Assembly (NCBI RefSeq): GCF_024259515.1
Contig: NZ_JANBWE010000002.1
Span: forward strand, 682,001 to 746,000
Direction: 5' to 3'
Length of the DNA: 64,000 nt
From: Salirhabdus salicampi
GTDB lineage: Bacteria; Bacillota; Bacilli; Bacillales; Alkalibacillaceae
The notes beneath the pieces are model-generated. The model ran no database searches. It worked only from the letters and a program-made list of their open reading frames with translations, and was not told the origin of the DNA. Of the stretch, positions 19,401 through 27,469 are shown piece after piece. Both the position numbers and the translations under genes were made by a program. Each line of letters begins with the position of its first letter. The first letter of the stretch is position 1.

Positions 19401-19830
19401 TTATAACTTGATCAAATGCTTGTCCTGTACCTTCACCCTGAAAAAATTGGGAGGCGGGTAATATTGTGACAACGTCATCTATGTATAACTGTGCTTTTTC
19501 TACAGCTGTTGTTTTAGTATCTGACATTTGAATTAGCGTAGATAATTTCAAAAGTTGTTCGTAACCACGATTGGACTTTGCCAGGAAAATGAAATGAATG
19601 GGTTCCGTACGAAATGGAAAGGTGATAGATGTTTCCATTCCGATAATTGGTGTGATTCCTTCTGCTTTACACTGTTGATAAAATTGCACCGCTCCATGTA
19701 AAACATTTCGATCAGTTATCGCAATGGTATCGTATCCTTTCTCCTTTGCTCCTTTAACAAGCTTCTCAATTGTTAACGTACTTTCCATAAACGTAAATCC
19801 ACTATGTACTTGTAAATGTATATACCCCAT
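16468..19830 (-). CDS. dnaE: DNA polymerase III alpha subunit DnaE
   Basis: 1120 aa, close to the about 1115 aa DnaE of B. subtilis. An N-terminal PHP domain (1-210) starts YIHLQVHSGFTFMES. The palm has the catalytic aspartates in MSMPDIDIDFSDHRRDEV, and GPGRGSAAGSLVAYLL lies nearby. The fingers (GIFQLESSGM, LYRPGPMEYIP), helix-hairpin-helix tandem (about 810-880) and an OB fold (about 960-1040) follow. In low-GC Gram-positives it extends RNA primers before PolC takes over. The start at 19830 (MGYIHLQ) matches the family; in-frame GTG codons at 19839 and 19836 are possible but add little. Divergent from ytrH. Confidence 0.96.
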   Translation of the reverse strand: MGYIHLQVHSGFTFMESTLTIEKLVKGAKEKGYDTIAITDRNVLHGAVQFYQQCKAEGITPIIGMETSITFPFRTEPIHFIFLAKSNRGYEQLLKLSTLIQMSDTKTTAVEKAQLYIDDVVTILPASQFFQGEGTGQAFDQVINSITQHMPTETLYLGIQEHGHDYEIIANEQANAYVTEQQHAELVALHDVRYLQEEDEAAYDCLRSIKEGRFWSKDRLRPDSRNRSLLSEGEMERKFQAYPGAVQNTMDIAAMCSNLSLKLGQHLLPKFPTPPNYTSEQYLTQLCEERLKEKYVDNIEIAKERLRHELRVINGKEFSDYFLIVWDFMKYAKQENIMTGPGRGSAAGSLVAYLLDITEVDPIEYDLLFERFLNPERMSMPDIDIDFSDHRRDEVIQYVLQKYGDNRVAQIVTFGTFAPRSLLRELMKTMGIDKHDEQYLLKEISPQVPSLRETVKGSDTLRQYISNSESLKTLFKVGVKLEGLPRHHSTHAAGVVISDRPLYQYVPLMSGHHGVALTQYPMNDLEQIGLLKMDFLGLRNLSLMEQIVKRVQKFEDNQFSLKHISLHDPLAYRLLQKGKTTGIFQLESSGMKKVLTQLKPEHIEDVVAVNALYRPGPMEYIPTFIKRKHGEETVTYPHPDLKPILKRTYGVLIYQEQIMQIANRIGDYSLGEADILRRAVSKKQKDVLTKEREKFVQKCMANGYDQQVAEKIYDWIVRFANYGFNRSHAVAYSLISYQLAYLKAHYPAYFFAELLSSVSHNQEKLREYVKEAKDFRLKILSPSINHSYSKFTVEGKQNLRMSLLVIKGVGKQAVDAIVAARGNKPFRNLFDFCQRVPLKTVNRSVLESLILAGAFDETYDNRASLLASLDQALEQGELFGGFSAQETLFGDQFTLDSTYTETEPFSTFHKLALEKDMVGMYLSSHPLATYRKQLRRRGIVSIRSMLDDHIGNNVSGVAVLQNMRVIRTKRGDQMAFVTFVDESDEIDGVIFPDLYRTLNRWIKEELIVFVKGKVDLRNGEPQWVVQHMETFDLENEQEVTTKEKLFIRLYDRDEKHQLTKIKKIADKYPGEVPVIVYSSRRKETYQLSEQFYIKPVRDCLHALKDIFGEGNVALKRSDRA

Positions 19831-19954
19831 TTTCACCACGCCTTTTATTCCAATGTACCTCCATTATATCTTAATTTATTCCCCCCTTAAACGTAGAACC
19901 CTTATCATACATGTCCACCTCCCCCCATAAACTTAAACTAGGAGGATGAAGCCT

Positions 19955-20287
19955 ATGGAAGAACGATTTATTACAACCTTTATCCAATGTTATTTTATCG
20001 CCTTCGGTGTGTTAGCTGGCGGTTCTTTAATTGGCAGTTTAGGAAATTTTATTGTTGGCGAACCGCCACTAACATCTATTATTCATATCGGTAGAAGGCT
20101 AAGGATTTGGGCAATTATTGCCGCTATTGGTGGTACTTTTGATGCAATATACAGTTTTGAAAAGGGCTTTTTTGAAGGCTCTACCATTGATTTAATTAAA
20201 CAACTTTTACTCATTTTATCTGCCATGGCCGGGGCGAAAACAGCTCTCCTATGTTTAGAATGGTTTGTACAGGAGGAAATCACATAA
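19955..20287 (+). CDS. ytrH: Sporulation membrane protein YtrH
   Basis: 110 aa with three hydrophobic segments (about 8-30, 45-65 and 80-100). It matches YtrH, a mother-cell sporulation protein of B. subtilis that affects spore quality. The ATG at 19955 has AGGAGG 9 nt upstream; the in-frame ATG at 19946 touches that ribosome site and is rejected. Its stop codon overlaps the ytrI start as TAATG. Confidence 0.88.
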   Translation: MEERFITTFIQCYFIAFGVLAGGSLIGSLGNFIVGEPPLTSIIHIGRRLRIWAIIAAIGGTFDAIYSFEKGFFEGSTIDLIKQLLLILSAMAGAKTALLCLEWFVQEEIT

Positions 20288-20784
20288 TGAATTTTCCCCC
20301 ATATTATAAGGAAAGGTCATTTCAATTATTTTTTATAGGGGTACTGACAGGTGGGGTAATTGCTTACATTTTATTTCTATATATGTACGGAAGTTTAACT
20401 GAACGGTGGATTGAAGAAAACCTTGAGTTACGTGCGAAAGTAAACTCTTTAGAAGAAGTCTTAGAGAATGATCGCCAAGAGGATGAAAAGCATGACCGTG
20501 AAGTGTTACTCGTTCAAGAAGTAAATGTAGAGTTGGTAAACGAACAAGCACTTCGAATCGATCGCTTTGTTTCCCTCCAATTAAAAGAGTTAGTCGAAGA
20601 GGAACTCAGACCATTAATTGGAAGTAAAATCGAATCGTTATCAGAGAATCGCTCACTTATTTTCTCAAGCATAGAAAATAAAATGTTCCATGTAGAAAAC
20701 ACCTCATACAAAGCGAAGATTACCCACTTAACCATCGCCCCTAAAATGTTAGTTTCTGTAGAATTACACATAACAAAACGTTAA
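20287..20784 (+). CDS. ytrI: Sporulation membrane protein YtrI
   Basis: 165 aa: one membrane segment (about 13-35) and an extracytoplasmic coiled-coil-rich tail (about 45-110) full of Glu, Lys and Leu heptads, ending in a small beta-rich part. It matches YtrI, which works with YtrH in sporulation. The ATG at 20287 overlaps the ytrH stop and has AGGAGGAAA upstream. An in-frame ATG at 20251 lies inside ytrH and is rejected. Confidence 0.86.
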   Translation: MNFPPYYKERSFQLFFIGVLTGGVIAYILFLYMYGSLTERWIEENLELRAKVNSLEEVLENDRQEDEKHDREVLLVQEVNVELVNEQALRIDRFVSLQLKELVEEELRPLIGSKIESLSENRSLIFSSIENKMFHVENTSYKAKITHLTIAPKMLVSVELHITKR

Positions 20785-20849
20785 TTCATCGACATAAAAA
20801 AAGATCTGTTCGGATATAATAGGTAAAATAGGTAAGAAAGGGTGATGAT

Positions 20850-21032
20850 ATGTTTGGATTGGATTGCAAACTATTAATTGATGAAAAGATGAATCAATTA
20901 TTTAATGGACATTCAGCCTTTGCCGAATCGACGGAAGTAATTAGATTGTTAGAACGCAAAGTGACACAAAATGAATTAAACGTTTACGTTGACCAAACAG
21001 ATTTCGGTTGTTGGTTTATTCCGGATAAATAG
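20850..21032 (+). CDS. Small conserved-looking protein of unknown function
   Basis: 60 aa, soluble and slightly acidic. It starts at an ATG with AAGGGTGAT 4 nt upstream, has a TATAAT-like sequence before it (about 20814-20819) and a bidirectional terminator right after, so it looks like a real single-gene unit. A small gene is found in the same place between ytrI and nrnA in B. subtilis (YtzJ, I think), but I cannot confirm homology. Function unknown. Confidence 0.7.
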   Translation: MFGLDCKLLIDEKMNQLFNGHSAFAESTEVIRLLERKVTQNELNVYVDQTDFGCWFIPDK

Positions 21033-21033
21033 A

Positions 21034-21060
21034 AAAAAGTCTGGATAATCCAGACTTTTG
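21034..21060. terminator. Bidirectional terminator before nrnA end
   Basis: AAAAGTCTGGA-TAA-TCCAGACTTTT, perfect stem, between the converging small gene and nrnA. Confidence 0.92.
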
Positions 21061-21062
21061 TT

Positions 21063-22022
21063 TTATTTATTCTGTTCAAGTTGATACTGCTTACATACCG
21101 TTTCTAAATCCTCAATAATTGGCTCAACTTCTTCCCAATTCGATACGGATGCACCAGAAGCCAATGGGTGGCCTCCTCCATTATATTTCGCGGCAATATC
21201 ATTAATAACCGGCCCCTTCGAGCGTAACCGAACCCGAATTAAGTCTTCTTCTTCAATAAAGAATGCCCAGGTAACAATGCCTTCAATATCACCTAGAACT
21301 CCTACTAATTGCGACGTTTCATCCGGTTGGATTCCATATTGGTCCATAATGGTTTTCGTAATTTTCACAGTACTTAACCCTGATTTTGAGACGGAAAAAT
21401 TTTGTAGTATGTATCCTTTTAAGTGAGCAATATGATGTTCTGTGTTATATAAGTGGCGGTATAATTCCGGCCGGTCAAATTCATATGCAACTAATTCTGA
21501 GGCATATCGAAATGTTTTCTCCGTCGTACTTGGGAATAAAAAGCGACCTGTATCTCCGACAATCCCTGCATATATTAGCCTTGCAGCTTTTTCATTCAAC
21601 TGAAATCCTTCCTCTTTTCCCGCTAGAAAAAGTTCATATATCATTTCACTTGTGGAAGATGCTTCTGTATCTACCCACATCACATCACCGTAGGGGTCTA
21701 AGTTTGGGTGATGGTCAATTTTCACTAATGCCTTTCCTTTTGTATAACGTTGATCACATACCCGAGCCTCATTTGCTGTGTCACATACAATGACGAGTGC
21801 ATCATCGTATGTATCATCGTCAATGTGGTCTAATGTATTTAAAAAGGTCAAGGACGAATCCTCTTCACCTGCTAACAACACCTTCTTATCAGGGAAGGAT
21901 TGTTTAATCATCTCACCTAAACCACCTTGTGAACCATAAGCATCGGGGTCAGGTCGTACGTGTCGATGAATGATAATTGTTGAATATTGCTGAATTAAGG
22001 AAAGTATCTCTTTTTTGCTCAT
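21063..22022 (-). CDS. nrnA: NanoRNase/pAp phosphatase NrnA (DHH family)
   Basis: 319 aa. A DHH domain has the metal ligands in HRHVRPDPDAYGSQGG, VCDTAN and IDHHPNLDPYG. The C-terminal DHHA1 domain has RLRSKGPVIN and YNGGGHPLASGA. NrnA (YtqI) degrades 2- to 5-mer RNAs and hydrolyses pAp to AMP (known for B. subtilis). The ATG at 22022 follows AGAGAGGT. Monocistronic, minus strand. Confidence 0.95.
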   Translation of the reverse strand: MSKKEILSLIQQYSTIIIHRHVRPDPDAYGSQGGLGEMIKQSFPDKKVLLAGEEDSSLTFLNTLDHIDDDTYDDALVIVCDTANEARVCDQRYTKGKALVKIDHHPNLDPYGDVMWVDTEASSTSEMIYELFLAGKEEGFQLNEKAARLIYAGIVGDTGRFLFPSTTEKTFRYASELVAYEFDRPELYRHLYNTEHHIAHLKGYILQNFSVSKSGLSTVKITKTIMDQYGIQPDETSQLVGVLGDIEGIVTWAFFIEEEDLIRVRLRSKGPVINDIAAKYNGGGHPLASGASVSNWEEVEPIIEDLETVCKQYQLEQNK

Positions 22023-22144
22023 TTGATTGACTACCTCTCTTTTATTATCACTTTACATAACCATACCATACCGGAAAACGGTAGCAAAATTTTAAGGAAA
22101 CAGGTAAAATAGACTCGCAACTATCACAAACAGGAGTCGATTAC

Positions 22145-22444
22145 ATGTTTATTTTTGTACTCATTGTTGTATTATCAATTGTCATGTATATATTTTTCAA
22201 AGTGAAGATTTTAACATTGAAAGATCAACTGATGATGCACTACACGAACGCCAAAGCTAGAATCGCATTAGGAATGTTTATTTTCTTCTTTGCGATGAAT
22301 CAATATTTGTTTTACCAAACAAAATTATCTTTATACATTGGTATTGTGTTCCTTTTTCTAGGTGCTATTCAAATTCACTACGGGTATAAGCTGTTTTCTT
22401 TTTACCGAAACGAAATTGTACAACAGATGAAACAAGAGGAATAA
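22145..22444 (+). CDS. ytpI: YtpI family membrane protein
   Basis: 99 aa with three hydrophobic segments (about 2-20, 38-55 and 60-80) and a short basic/acidic tail. It matches the YtpI family by length, topology and position next to nrnA and ytoI. Function unknown. The ATG has CAGGAG 8 nt upstream. A strong terminator follows. Confidence 0.82.
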   Translation: MFIFVLIVVLSIVMYIFFKVKILTLKDQLMMHYTNAKARIALGMFIFFFAMNQYLFYQTKLSLYIGIVFLFLGAIQIHYGYKLFSFYRNEIVQQMKQEE

Positions 22445-22445
22445 G

Positions 22446-22486
22446 GGCGCCCCTGATGTTACAAAAGCTGTAACATAGGGGCGTTT
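22446..22486. terminator. Bidirectional terminator ytpI/ytoI
   Basis: GCGCCCCTgATGTTACA-AAAGC-TGTAACATaGGGGCGt: a stem of about 15 bp between converging genes. T-tracts are short on both sides. Confidence 0.75.
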
Positions 22487-22490
22487 CGTC

Positions 22491-23801
22491 TTAGCGGTCA
22501 ATAAACTGGGCCATTACTAATGCTTTTCCTACTAATAAATCATCAGAGAAGACTTCCACATCCACTTTCGCAAATTTACGGCCAATCTCTAACACTTTCG
22601 GTTTCATGAGGAGTGTGCTTCCTAATTGAACTGGTTTCATATAGTAGATCGATAAGTTTTCGACAACGAGGTCACCCTTTTTATATCCTTTTAGTAAGCG
22701 TCTAGCTGATTCTGTTACAAAGGATGTAAATACGCCATAAGAAAGAGCACCAAGATGGTTGGTCATCTGTGGTGTTACTTCCGACTGATAGATGAACTGA
22801 TCCGTATCATCATAAACCTCCAACTGATTAGAAACGATGTCATCTATCGTCTCTCCAACTTGTGGTTGTCGTTGTAAATGTTGCATTCCTTTTATAACAT
22901 CCTGTCTCGTAATAACGCCTTTAAAACGTTGTTGGTGGTCAACAACTGGTACAAGTTCAATACCTTCCCAAACCATCGTATGGGCTACATTAGCCAAAGA
23001 CGTTTTGGTTTGGACGGTAACAGGGTTTTTCGTCATGACTTTATGGATAGGAAGTGATTGACCTTTGTCGATCACATCTTTTGATGTAACCATGCCAACC
23101 ACCCTTTGTTGGTCATCAACAACCGGGTACCGGCTATGACTCGTCTTTTTATTTAGTTCGTGCCACTGTTTCACGGTTTCTTCAATATGTAAGTAAAAAG
23201 ATTGGTCTAGCGGTGTAAATATATCATCAACAATTATGATTTCCTTTTTAATTAATTGATCGTAAATAGCACGGTTTATCATGGCAGCTACTGTAAACGT
23301 ATCATAGCTAGATGAAATGATGGGTAGTTGTTTTTTATCTGCCAACTGACGTACATGCTCATCTGTATCAAAACCACCTGTAATTAACACAGCAGCTCCT
23401 GCCTCTAATGCTAATTGTTGGGCTTTAGTACGGTTTCCCACGATCAGCAGCGACCCTGCCTCTGTATACCTCATCATCGCCTCTAACTGCATAGCACCAA
23501 TGACAAATTTATTTAATGTTTTATATAAACCTTCCCGGCCGCCTAATACATGACCGTCAACAATATTAACAATCTCAGCATAAGTAAGACGTTCGATGTT
23601 TTCACGCTTTTTCCTCTCAATCCGAATTGTGCCAACACGTTCAATGGTGCTTACTAATCCGATGTTTTCAGCCTCTTTGATAGCACGATAAGCTGTACCC
23701 TCACTAACTTGTAATGCTTTTGCAATTTGGCGAACAGATATTTTGCTACCAATACTTAATGATTCAATATGTTGTAAAATTTGTTCATGTTTTGTTGCCA
23801 A
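22491..23801 (-). CDS. ytoI: DRTGG/CBS/hot-dog regulatory protein YtoI
   Basis: 436 aa. Order of domains: an N-terminal winged helix (about 1-65, VSEGTAYRAIKEAENIGLVST), a DRTGG domain (about 75-185), two CBS repeats (about 195-305: SRYPVVDDQQRVVGMVTSKD and the matching LVPVVDHQQRFKGVITRQD), and a hot-dog thioesterase-like C-terminus (about 320-436). CBS pairs usually bind adenine nucleotides. The target genes are unknown. The start is TTG at 23801 with GGTGA 7 nt upstream, giving MATKHEQIL as in B. subtilis YtoI. Confidence 0.9.
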   Translation of the reverse strand: MATKHEQILQHIESLSIGSKISVRQIAKALQVSEGTAYRAIKEAENIGLVSTIERVGTIRIERKKRENIERLTYAEIVNIVDGHVLGGREGLYKTLNKFVIGAMQLEAMMRYTEAGSLLIVGNRTKAQQLALEAGAAVLITGGFDTDEHVRQLADKKQLPIISSSYDTFTVAAMINRAIYDQLIKKEIIIVDDIFTPLDQSFYLHIEETVKQWHELNKKTSHSRYPVVDDQQRVVGMVTSKDVIDKGQSLPIHKVMTKNPVTVQTKTSLANVAHTMVWEGIELVPVVDHQQRFKGVITRQDVIKGMQHLQRQPQVGETIDDIVSNQLEVYDDTDQFIYQSEVTPQMTNHLGALSYGVFTSFVTESARRLLKGYKKGDLVVENLSIYYMKPVQLGSTLLMKPKVLEIGRKFAKVDVEVFSDDLLVGKALVMAQFIDR

Positions 23802-23863
23802 GGGAATTCACCAAACTTTCCATCCTAGTCATATGTGTATTATAACGATGAGAAGACGCAGGT

Positions 23864-24091
23864 TCAATTTTGTTTTGCAAAAATTCTTTTTCTTACCTTT
23901 TCTTGCTTCTTGCGCTCACCTTCGGTCATTAGTAGATCCCATAAGTTTCCACCGGCCACACATAGAAAAAAGAGTAACCAACAACCCCAAAACAAGGATG
24001 ATACATTTCCGGTAGTGTTCTGCATCGCTGGTAATGCTAAATATAGCAAATATAAGGAAAATAATAACCTTAATAATGCATTTCGATTCAT
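23864..24091 (-). CDS. Small two-segment membrane protein, unknown
   Basis: 75 aa with two hydrophobic stretches (about 5-22 and 30-55) and a strongly basic tail (GERKKQEKVRKRIFAKQN). The ATG at 24091 has AAGGAGG 7 nt upstream, the best argument that it is real. It sits between ytkL's terminator and ytoI on the minus strand, 62 bp upstream of ytoI, and may be co-transcribed with it. I do not recognise a family. A 153-aa reading on the opposite strand over the same bases is rejected. Confidence 0.65.
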   Translation of the reverse strand: MNRNALLRLLFSLYLLYLALPAMQNTTGNVSSLFWGCWLLFFLCVAGGNLWDLLMTEGERKKQEKVRKRIFAKQN

Positions 24092-24147
24092 ATCTATTCC
24101 TCCTTACGTATTTGCTATATTGTATGCGTGTCCATTTCTACAAATGA

Positions 24148-24184
24148 GAAAAAGCCGTATCAATTTCTCTTACTTGATACGGCT
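24148..24184 (-). terminator. Terminator after ytkL
   Basis: AGCCGTATCAA pairs perfectly with TTGATACGGCT around a 10-nt loop and is followed by TTTTTC on the minus strand. Confidence 0.9.
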
Positions 24185-24207
24185 ACTAGTATTATATGAG
24201 CAGGAGA

Positions 24208-24888
24208 TTATAGTTCGATTTCATCCCCAGGGTGTAGTACCTTCCCTCGGCCACTCCTTACCTTCTGAACAAAATCATGTGGATCTTGTTCAATAACCGG
24301 GAACGTATTGTAATGAATTGGAATTACTGTTTTTGCCCGTAGCCATTCTGCTGCCAACACAGCATCATCGGGTCCCATTGTAAAATTATCACCTATTGGC
24401 AGAAAGGCTACATCAATATCATGCAGTTCCCCAATCATTTTCATATCTGAAAATAGTCCTGTGTCCCCAGCATGATAGACTGTTTTTCCTGCAGCCATCA
24501 GCAAAGCTCCAGCCGGCATACCTGTATATATCGTATTGTTATTTTCATCTGTATAACTGGAGCTATGGAAGGCCTTTGTTAACTTGACCCTTCCAAAATC
24601 AAATGAATAGCTCCCCCCAAGATTAAGAGGATGTGTATCCAATCCTTTCGAACCTAAGTATGTAGCTAACTCTACCGGTGCAACAACTAAAGCATTGTTT
24701 CGCTTTGCAATTTCCTCTGTATCACCAACATGGTCGTTATGACCGTGGGTTAATACGATGACATCAGCTTGAACATCTTGAACTTTTAAATCAGTAAGTC
24801 CATTCCCTGAAATAAAAGGGTCAAATAAGATGGTCTTTCCGTTTGTAATTATTTTAACAATGGAATGACCGTGATAAGAAATATTCAT
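24208..24888 (-). CDS. ytkL: Metallo-beta-lactamase-fold hydrolase YtkL (UPF0173)
   Basis: 226 aa. Zinc-ligand motif [11 protein letters not shown], further ligands in YHAGDTGLF and IPIHYNTFP; the N-terminus MNISYHGHS is typical of UPF0173. The family is a predicted metal-dependent hydrolase with no assigned substrate. The ATG at 24888 has AAAGGAGAG upstream. It is divergent from the M24 peptidase, with a 153-bp shared upstream region. Confidence 0.92.
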   Translation of the reverse strand: MNISYHGHSIVKIITNGKTILFDPFISGNGLTDLKVQDVQADVIVLTHGHNDHVGDTEEIAKRNNALVVAPVELATYLGSKGLDTHPLNLGGSYSFDFGRVKLTKAFHSSSYTDENNNTIYTGMPAGALLMAAGKTVYHAGDTGLFSDMKMIGELHDIDVAFLPIGDNFTMGPDDAVLAAEWLRAKTVIPIHYNTFPVIEQDPHDFVQKVRSGRGKVLHPGDEIEL

Positions 24889-25041
24889 ATTCTTCTCTCC
24901 TTTCTTTTTTCATCTACACATAATATTCACTACTTTATCCATTATCCCTTTTTCATTTGAAAATTTACGTTATATAGTGAATATCTTTCTTTTCGTTTTT
25001 TACATAATTGTGATAAAGTTTTTACAAAAGGAGGGGGATCT

Positions 25042-26136
25042 ATGGAGAATCGCATTCAGCATTTAATGAACACAATGAACCAAGCCCAGCTAAGTAGTGC
25101 TTTCATCACATCAAAGGCAAATATATATTATTTAACAGGATATTATACTGAGCCTCACGAAAGATTAGTTGCTCTATACATAGATAAAGAGGGAAAGCCG
25201 CTTTTAATCCTACCCGAAATGGAAAAAAAGGATGCCATGGATAGCGGCTGGTCTGAAGCTATATTAGCTTATGATGACCAAACCGAACCCTTTAAAAAGT
25301 TTAAGCAGTATGTTGCAGGAAGCGTTCCTGACAACATCGGTGTGGAATCTGATCATTTAACATTAACTAGATATGAATCAATCCAAAGCGTATTCCCTCG
25401 CAGTAAGATACAAGATTGTCAACCATTGCTACATCAATTAAGAGTCATTAAGGACCAATCAGAATATCAACTGTTGAAAGATGCAGCTGCTCTTGCTGAT
25501 TTTGGTGTTCAAAAAGGAATTGAAGCAATAGAAGAGGGGAAATCAGAGTTAGAGATTATCGCCCATATCGAATATGCCTTAAAACGGGAAGGCGTGCGGG
25601 ATATGTCATTTTCCACCCTCGTATTAACAGGGAATAAAACTTCTTCCCCACACGGAACACCTAGCCAAACAAAAATTAAAGCTGGGGATTTCGTCTTGTT
25701 TGACCTCGGAGTTGTATTTGAAGGCTATTGTTCTGATATTACGAGGACTTTTGGTTATAAAAAGATGACAGAACAACAGAAAGAAATGTATAACGTTGCT
25801 TTAAAAGCACAACAAACGGCAATTGAAGCAATTGAAATTGGTAAACCAATTGGTCAACTCGATCAGACTGCTAGAGCAGTTATTACCGAGCATGGGTATG
25901 GGGATTACTTTACTCATCGTATAGGACATGGTCTCGGAATTGATGTTCATGAGTATCCATCCATGAACAGCGAAAACACGTTACCGTTGGAGGAAGGAAT
26001 GTGTTTTACCATTGAACCAGGTATTTACGTTCCGAATGTTGGTGGTGTTCGAATTGAGGACGACATTTTCATGACGAAAAAGGGCCCAGAACTGCTGACA
26101 CAATTTCCGAAACAACTACAAATTATTGGTTCATAA
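25042..26136 (+). CDS. M24-family Xaa-Pro peptidase
   Basis: 364 aa. The N-terminal creatinase-like domain (1-130) is followed by a pita-bread M24 domain. All five metal ligands are visible: two Asp in FDLGVVFEGYCSDITRTF, His in GHGLGIDVHE, Glu in FTIEPGIY and Glu in GGVRIEDD. It cleaves an N-terminal or dipeptide bond before proline; aminopeptidase versus dipeptidase (PepQ) cannot be decided from sequence alone. The ATG at 25042 follows AGGAGGGGG. Ends in a bidirectional terminator. Confidence 0.92.
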   Translation: MENRIQHLMNTMNQAQLSSAFITSKANIYYLTGYYTEPHERLVALYIDKEGKPLLILPEMEKKDAMDSGWSEAILAYDDQTEPFKKFKQYVAGSVPDNIGVESDHLTLTRYESIQSVFPRSKIQDCQPLLHQLRVIKDQSEYQLLKDAAALADFGVQKGIEAIEEGKSELEIIAHIEYALKREGVRDMSFSTLVLTGNKTSSPHGTPSQTKIKAGDFVLFDLGVVFEGYCSDITRTFGYKKMTEQQKEMYNVALKAQQTAIEAIEIGKPIGQLDQTARAVITEHGYGDYFTHRIGHGLGIDVHEYPSMNSENTLPLEEGMCFTIEPGIYVPNVGGVRIEDDIFMTKKGPELLTQFPKQLQIIGS

Positions 26137-26138
26137 AC

Positions 26139-26173
26139 AAAGCATGTGATTGAATTTCAATCACATGCTTTTT
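26139..26173. terminator. Bidirectional terminator, M24 peptidase/ald
   Basis: AAAGCATGTGATTGA-ATT-TCAATCACATGCTTT, a perfect 15-bp stem between converging genes. Confidence 0.95.
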
Positions 26174-26185
26174 ATTGAGACTCGA

Positions 26186-27298
26186 TTATAAAATTTGATC
26201 TACATTTTTATACTCTAAACCATGTGCCTCTGCTACTGCCTCATATGTAACATAGCCGTTTAACGTGTTAATTCCTTTTTTCAACGACTTATTGTCAAGG
26301 CATGCCTGCTGATAACCTTTATTCGCTAACTGAATGGCATAAGGTACTGTAACGTTTGTTAATCCAATGGTGGATGTTCTTGGTACTGCCCCTGGCATGT
26401 TTGCCACCGCATAGTGCAACACACCGTACTTTTCATATGTTGGATTATCATGTGTTGTAATTCGATCAGATGTTGCAACAATACCACCTTGATCAATTGC
26501 TACGTCAACAATTACAGAGCCTTCAGGCATTGATTTTACCATCTCTTCAGTAATCAGCTTCGGAGCCTTTGCACCAGGTATTAATACGGCTCCTATCACT
26601 AAGTCAGACTCTTGAACAGCTTCCGCAATGTTTAACGGATTTGACATTAATGTGTTGATAGAAGAACCAAAAATGTCATCTAACTCACGAAGGCGGTCTG
26701 GGCTCAAGTCAACGATTGTGACATCTGCACCTAATCCCATTGCAATTTTGGCCGCGTTTGTACCGACTACTCCACCGCCAATAATGGTTACTTTTCCTCG
26801 TTTCACACCCGGGATTCCACTAAGAAGAACTCCCTTACCACCCTTTGATTTTTCAAGAAATTGTGCTCCAATTTGAGAAGCCATTCGACCTGCAACTTCA
26901 CTCATCGGAGTTAGGAGTGGTAGGGAACCGTTATGTAATTGGACCGTTTCATATGCAATCCCTATGACCTTTTTCTCAATTAACGCTTTCGTTAACTCCG
27001 GCTCGGCCGCTAAATGTAAGTATGTAAATAAAATTAACCCTTCATAAAAGTAATCATATTCCTCTTTTAAAGGTTCTTTTACCTTCATAACCATTTGTTG
27101 ATTCCAAGCCTCTTGAGCAGTAGGTACGATATGTGCCCCTGCCTCTAAATATTGCTCATCCGTAAATCCTGACCCGAGACCAGCACCTGTTTCAATGTAC
27201 ACATCGTGCCCAGTCTCTTTTAATGAAATAACGCCAGCAGGCGTCAAGGCGACACGATTTTCATGATTTTTTATTTCTTTAGGAACTCCAATATTCAT
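26186..27298 (-). CDS. ald: Alanine dehydrogenase
   Basis: 370 aa, standard length. It interconverts L-alanine and pyruvate + NH3 with NAD+, used in alanine catabolism and in sporulation. Start [20 protein letters not shown]; catalytic lysine in MVMKVKEP; Rossmann motif [27 protein letters not shown] near the C-terminus. The ATG at 27298 has AAGGAGGT upstream; the 22 extra in-frame codons further up lack conservation and are left out. Confidence 0.97.
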   Translation of the reverse strand: MNIGVPKEIKNHENRVALTPAGVISLKETGHDVYIETGAGLGSGFTDEQYLEAGAHIVPTAQEAWNQQMVMKVKEPLKEEYDYFYEGLILFTYLHLAAEPELTKALIEKKVIGIAYETVQLHNGSLPLLTPMSEVAGRMASQIGAQFLEKSKGGKGVLLSGIPGVKRGKVTIIGGGVVGTNAAKIAMGLGADVTIVDLSPDRLRELDDIFGSSINTLMSNPLNIAEAVQESDLVIGAVLIPGAKAPKLITEEMVKSMPEGSVIVDVAIDQGGIVATSDRITTHDNPTYEKYGVLHYAVANMPGAVPRTSTIGLTNVTVPYAIQLANKGYQQACLDNKSLKKGINTLNGYVTYEAVAEAHGLEYKNVDQIL

Positions 27299-27469
27299 TT
27301 CATATGACCTCCTTATTACTTCATTTATGTAAATAACGGATTCGAAACGAATCAAATATACCATGAGTTTATGATAAAAGGAAAGTACTTCACATTATTT
27401 CTTATAACTTCACGTGAAAGCCTTTTCATTCTACCAAATTTACCATTTCTTTGCATCTATTACTTATCT

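Noticed and set aside
23835-24296. 153-codon plus-strand frame
   Set aside because: No ribosome site, no known domain, and it overlaps both the small membrane protein and ytkL; the minus-strand reading has AAGGAGG.
27365-27469. Spacer between ald and the SDR gene searched for a terminator or small gene
   Set aside because: No convincing stem with T-tract and no frame with a ribosome site was seen.
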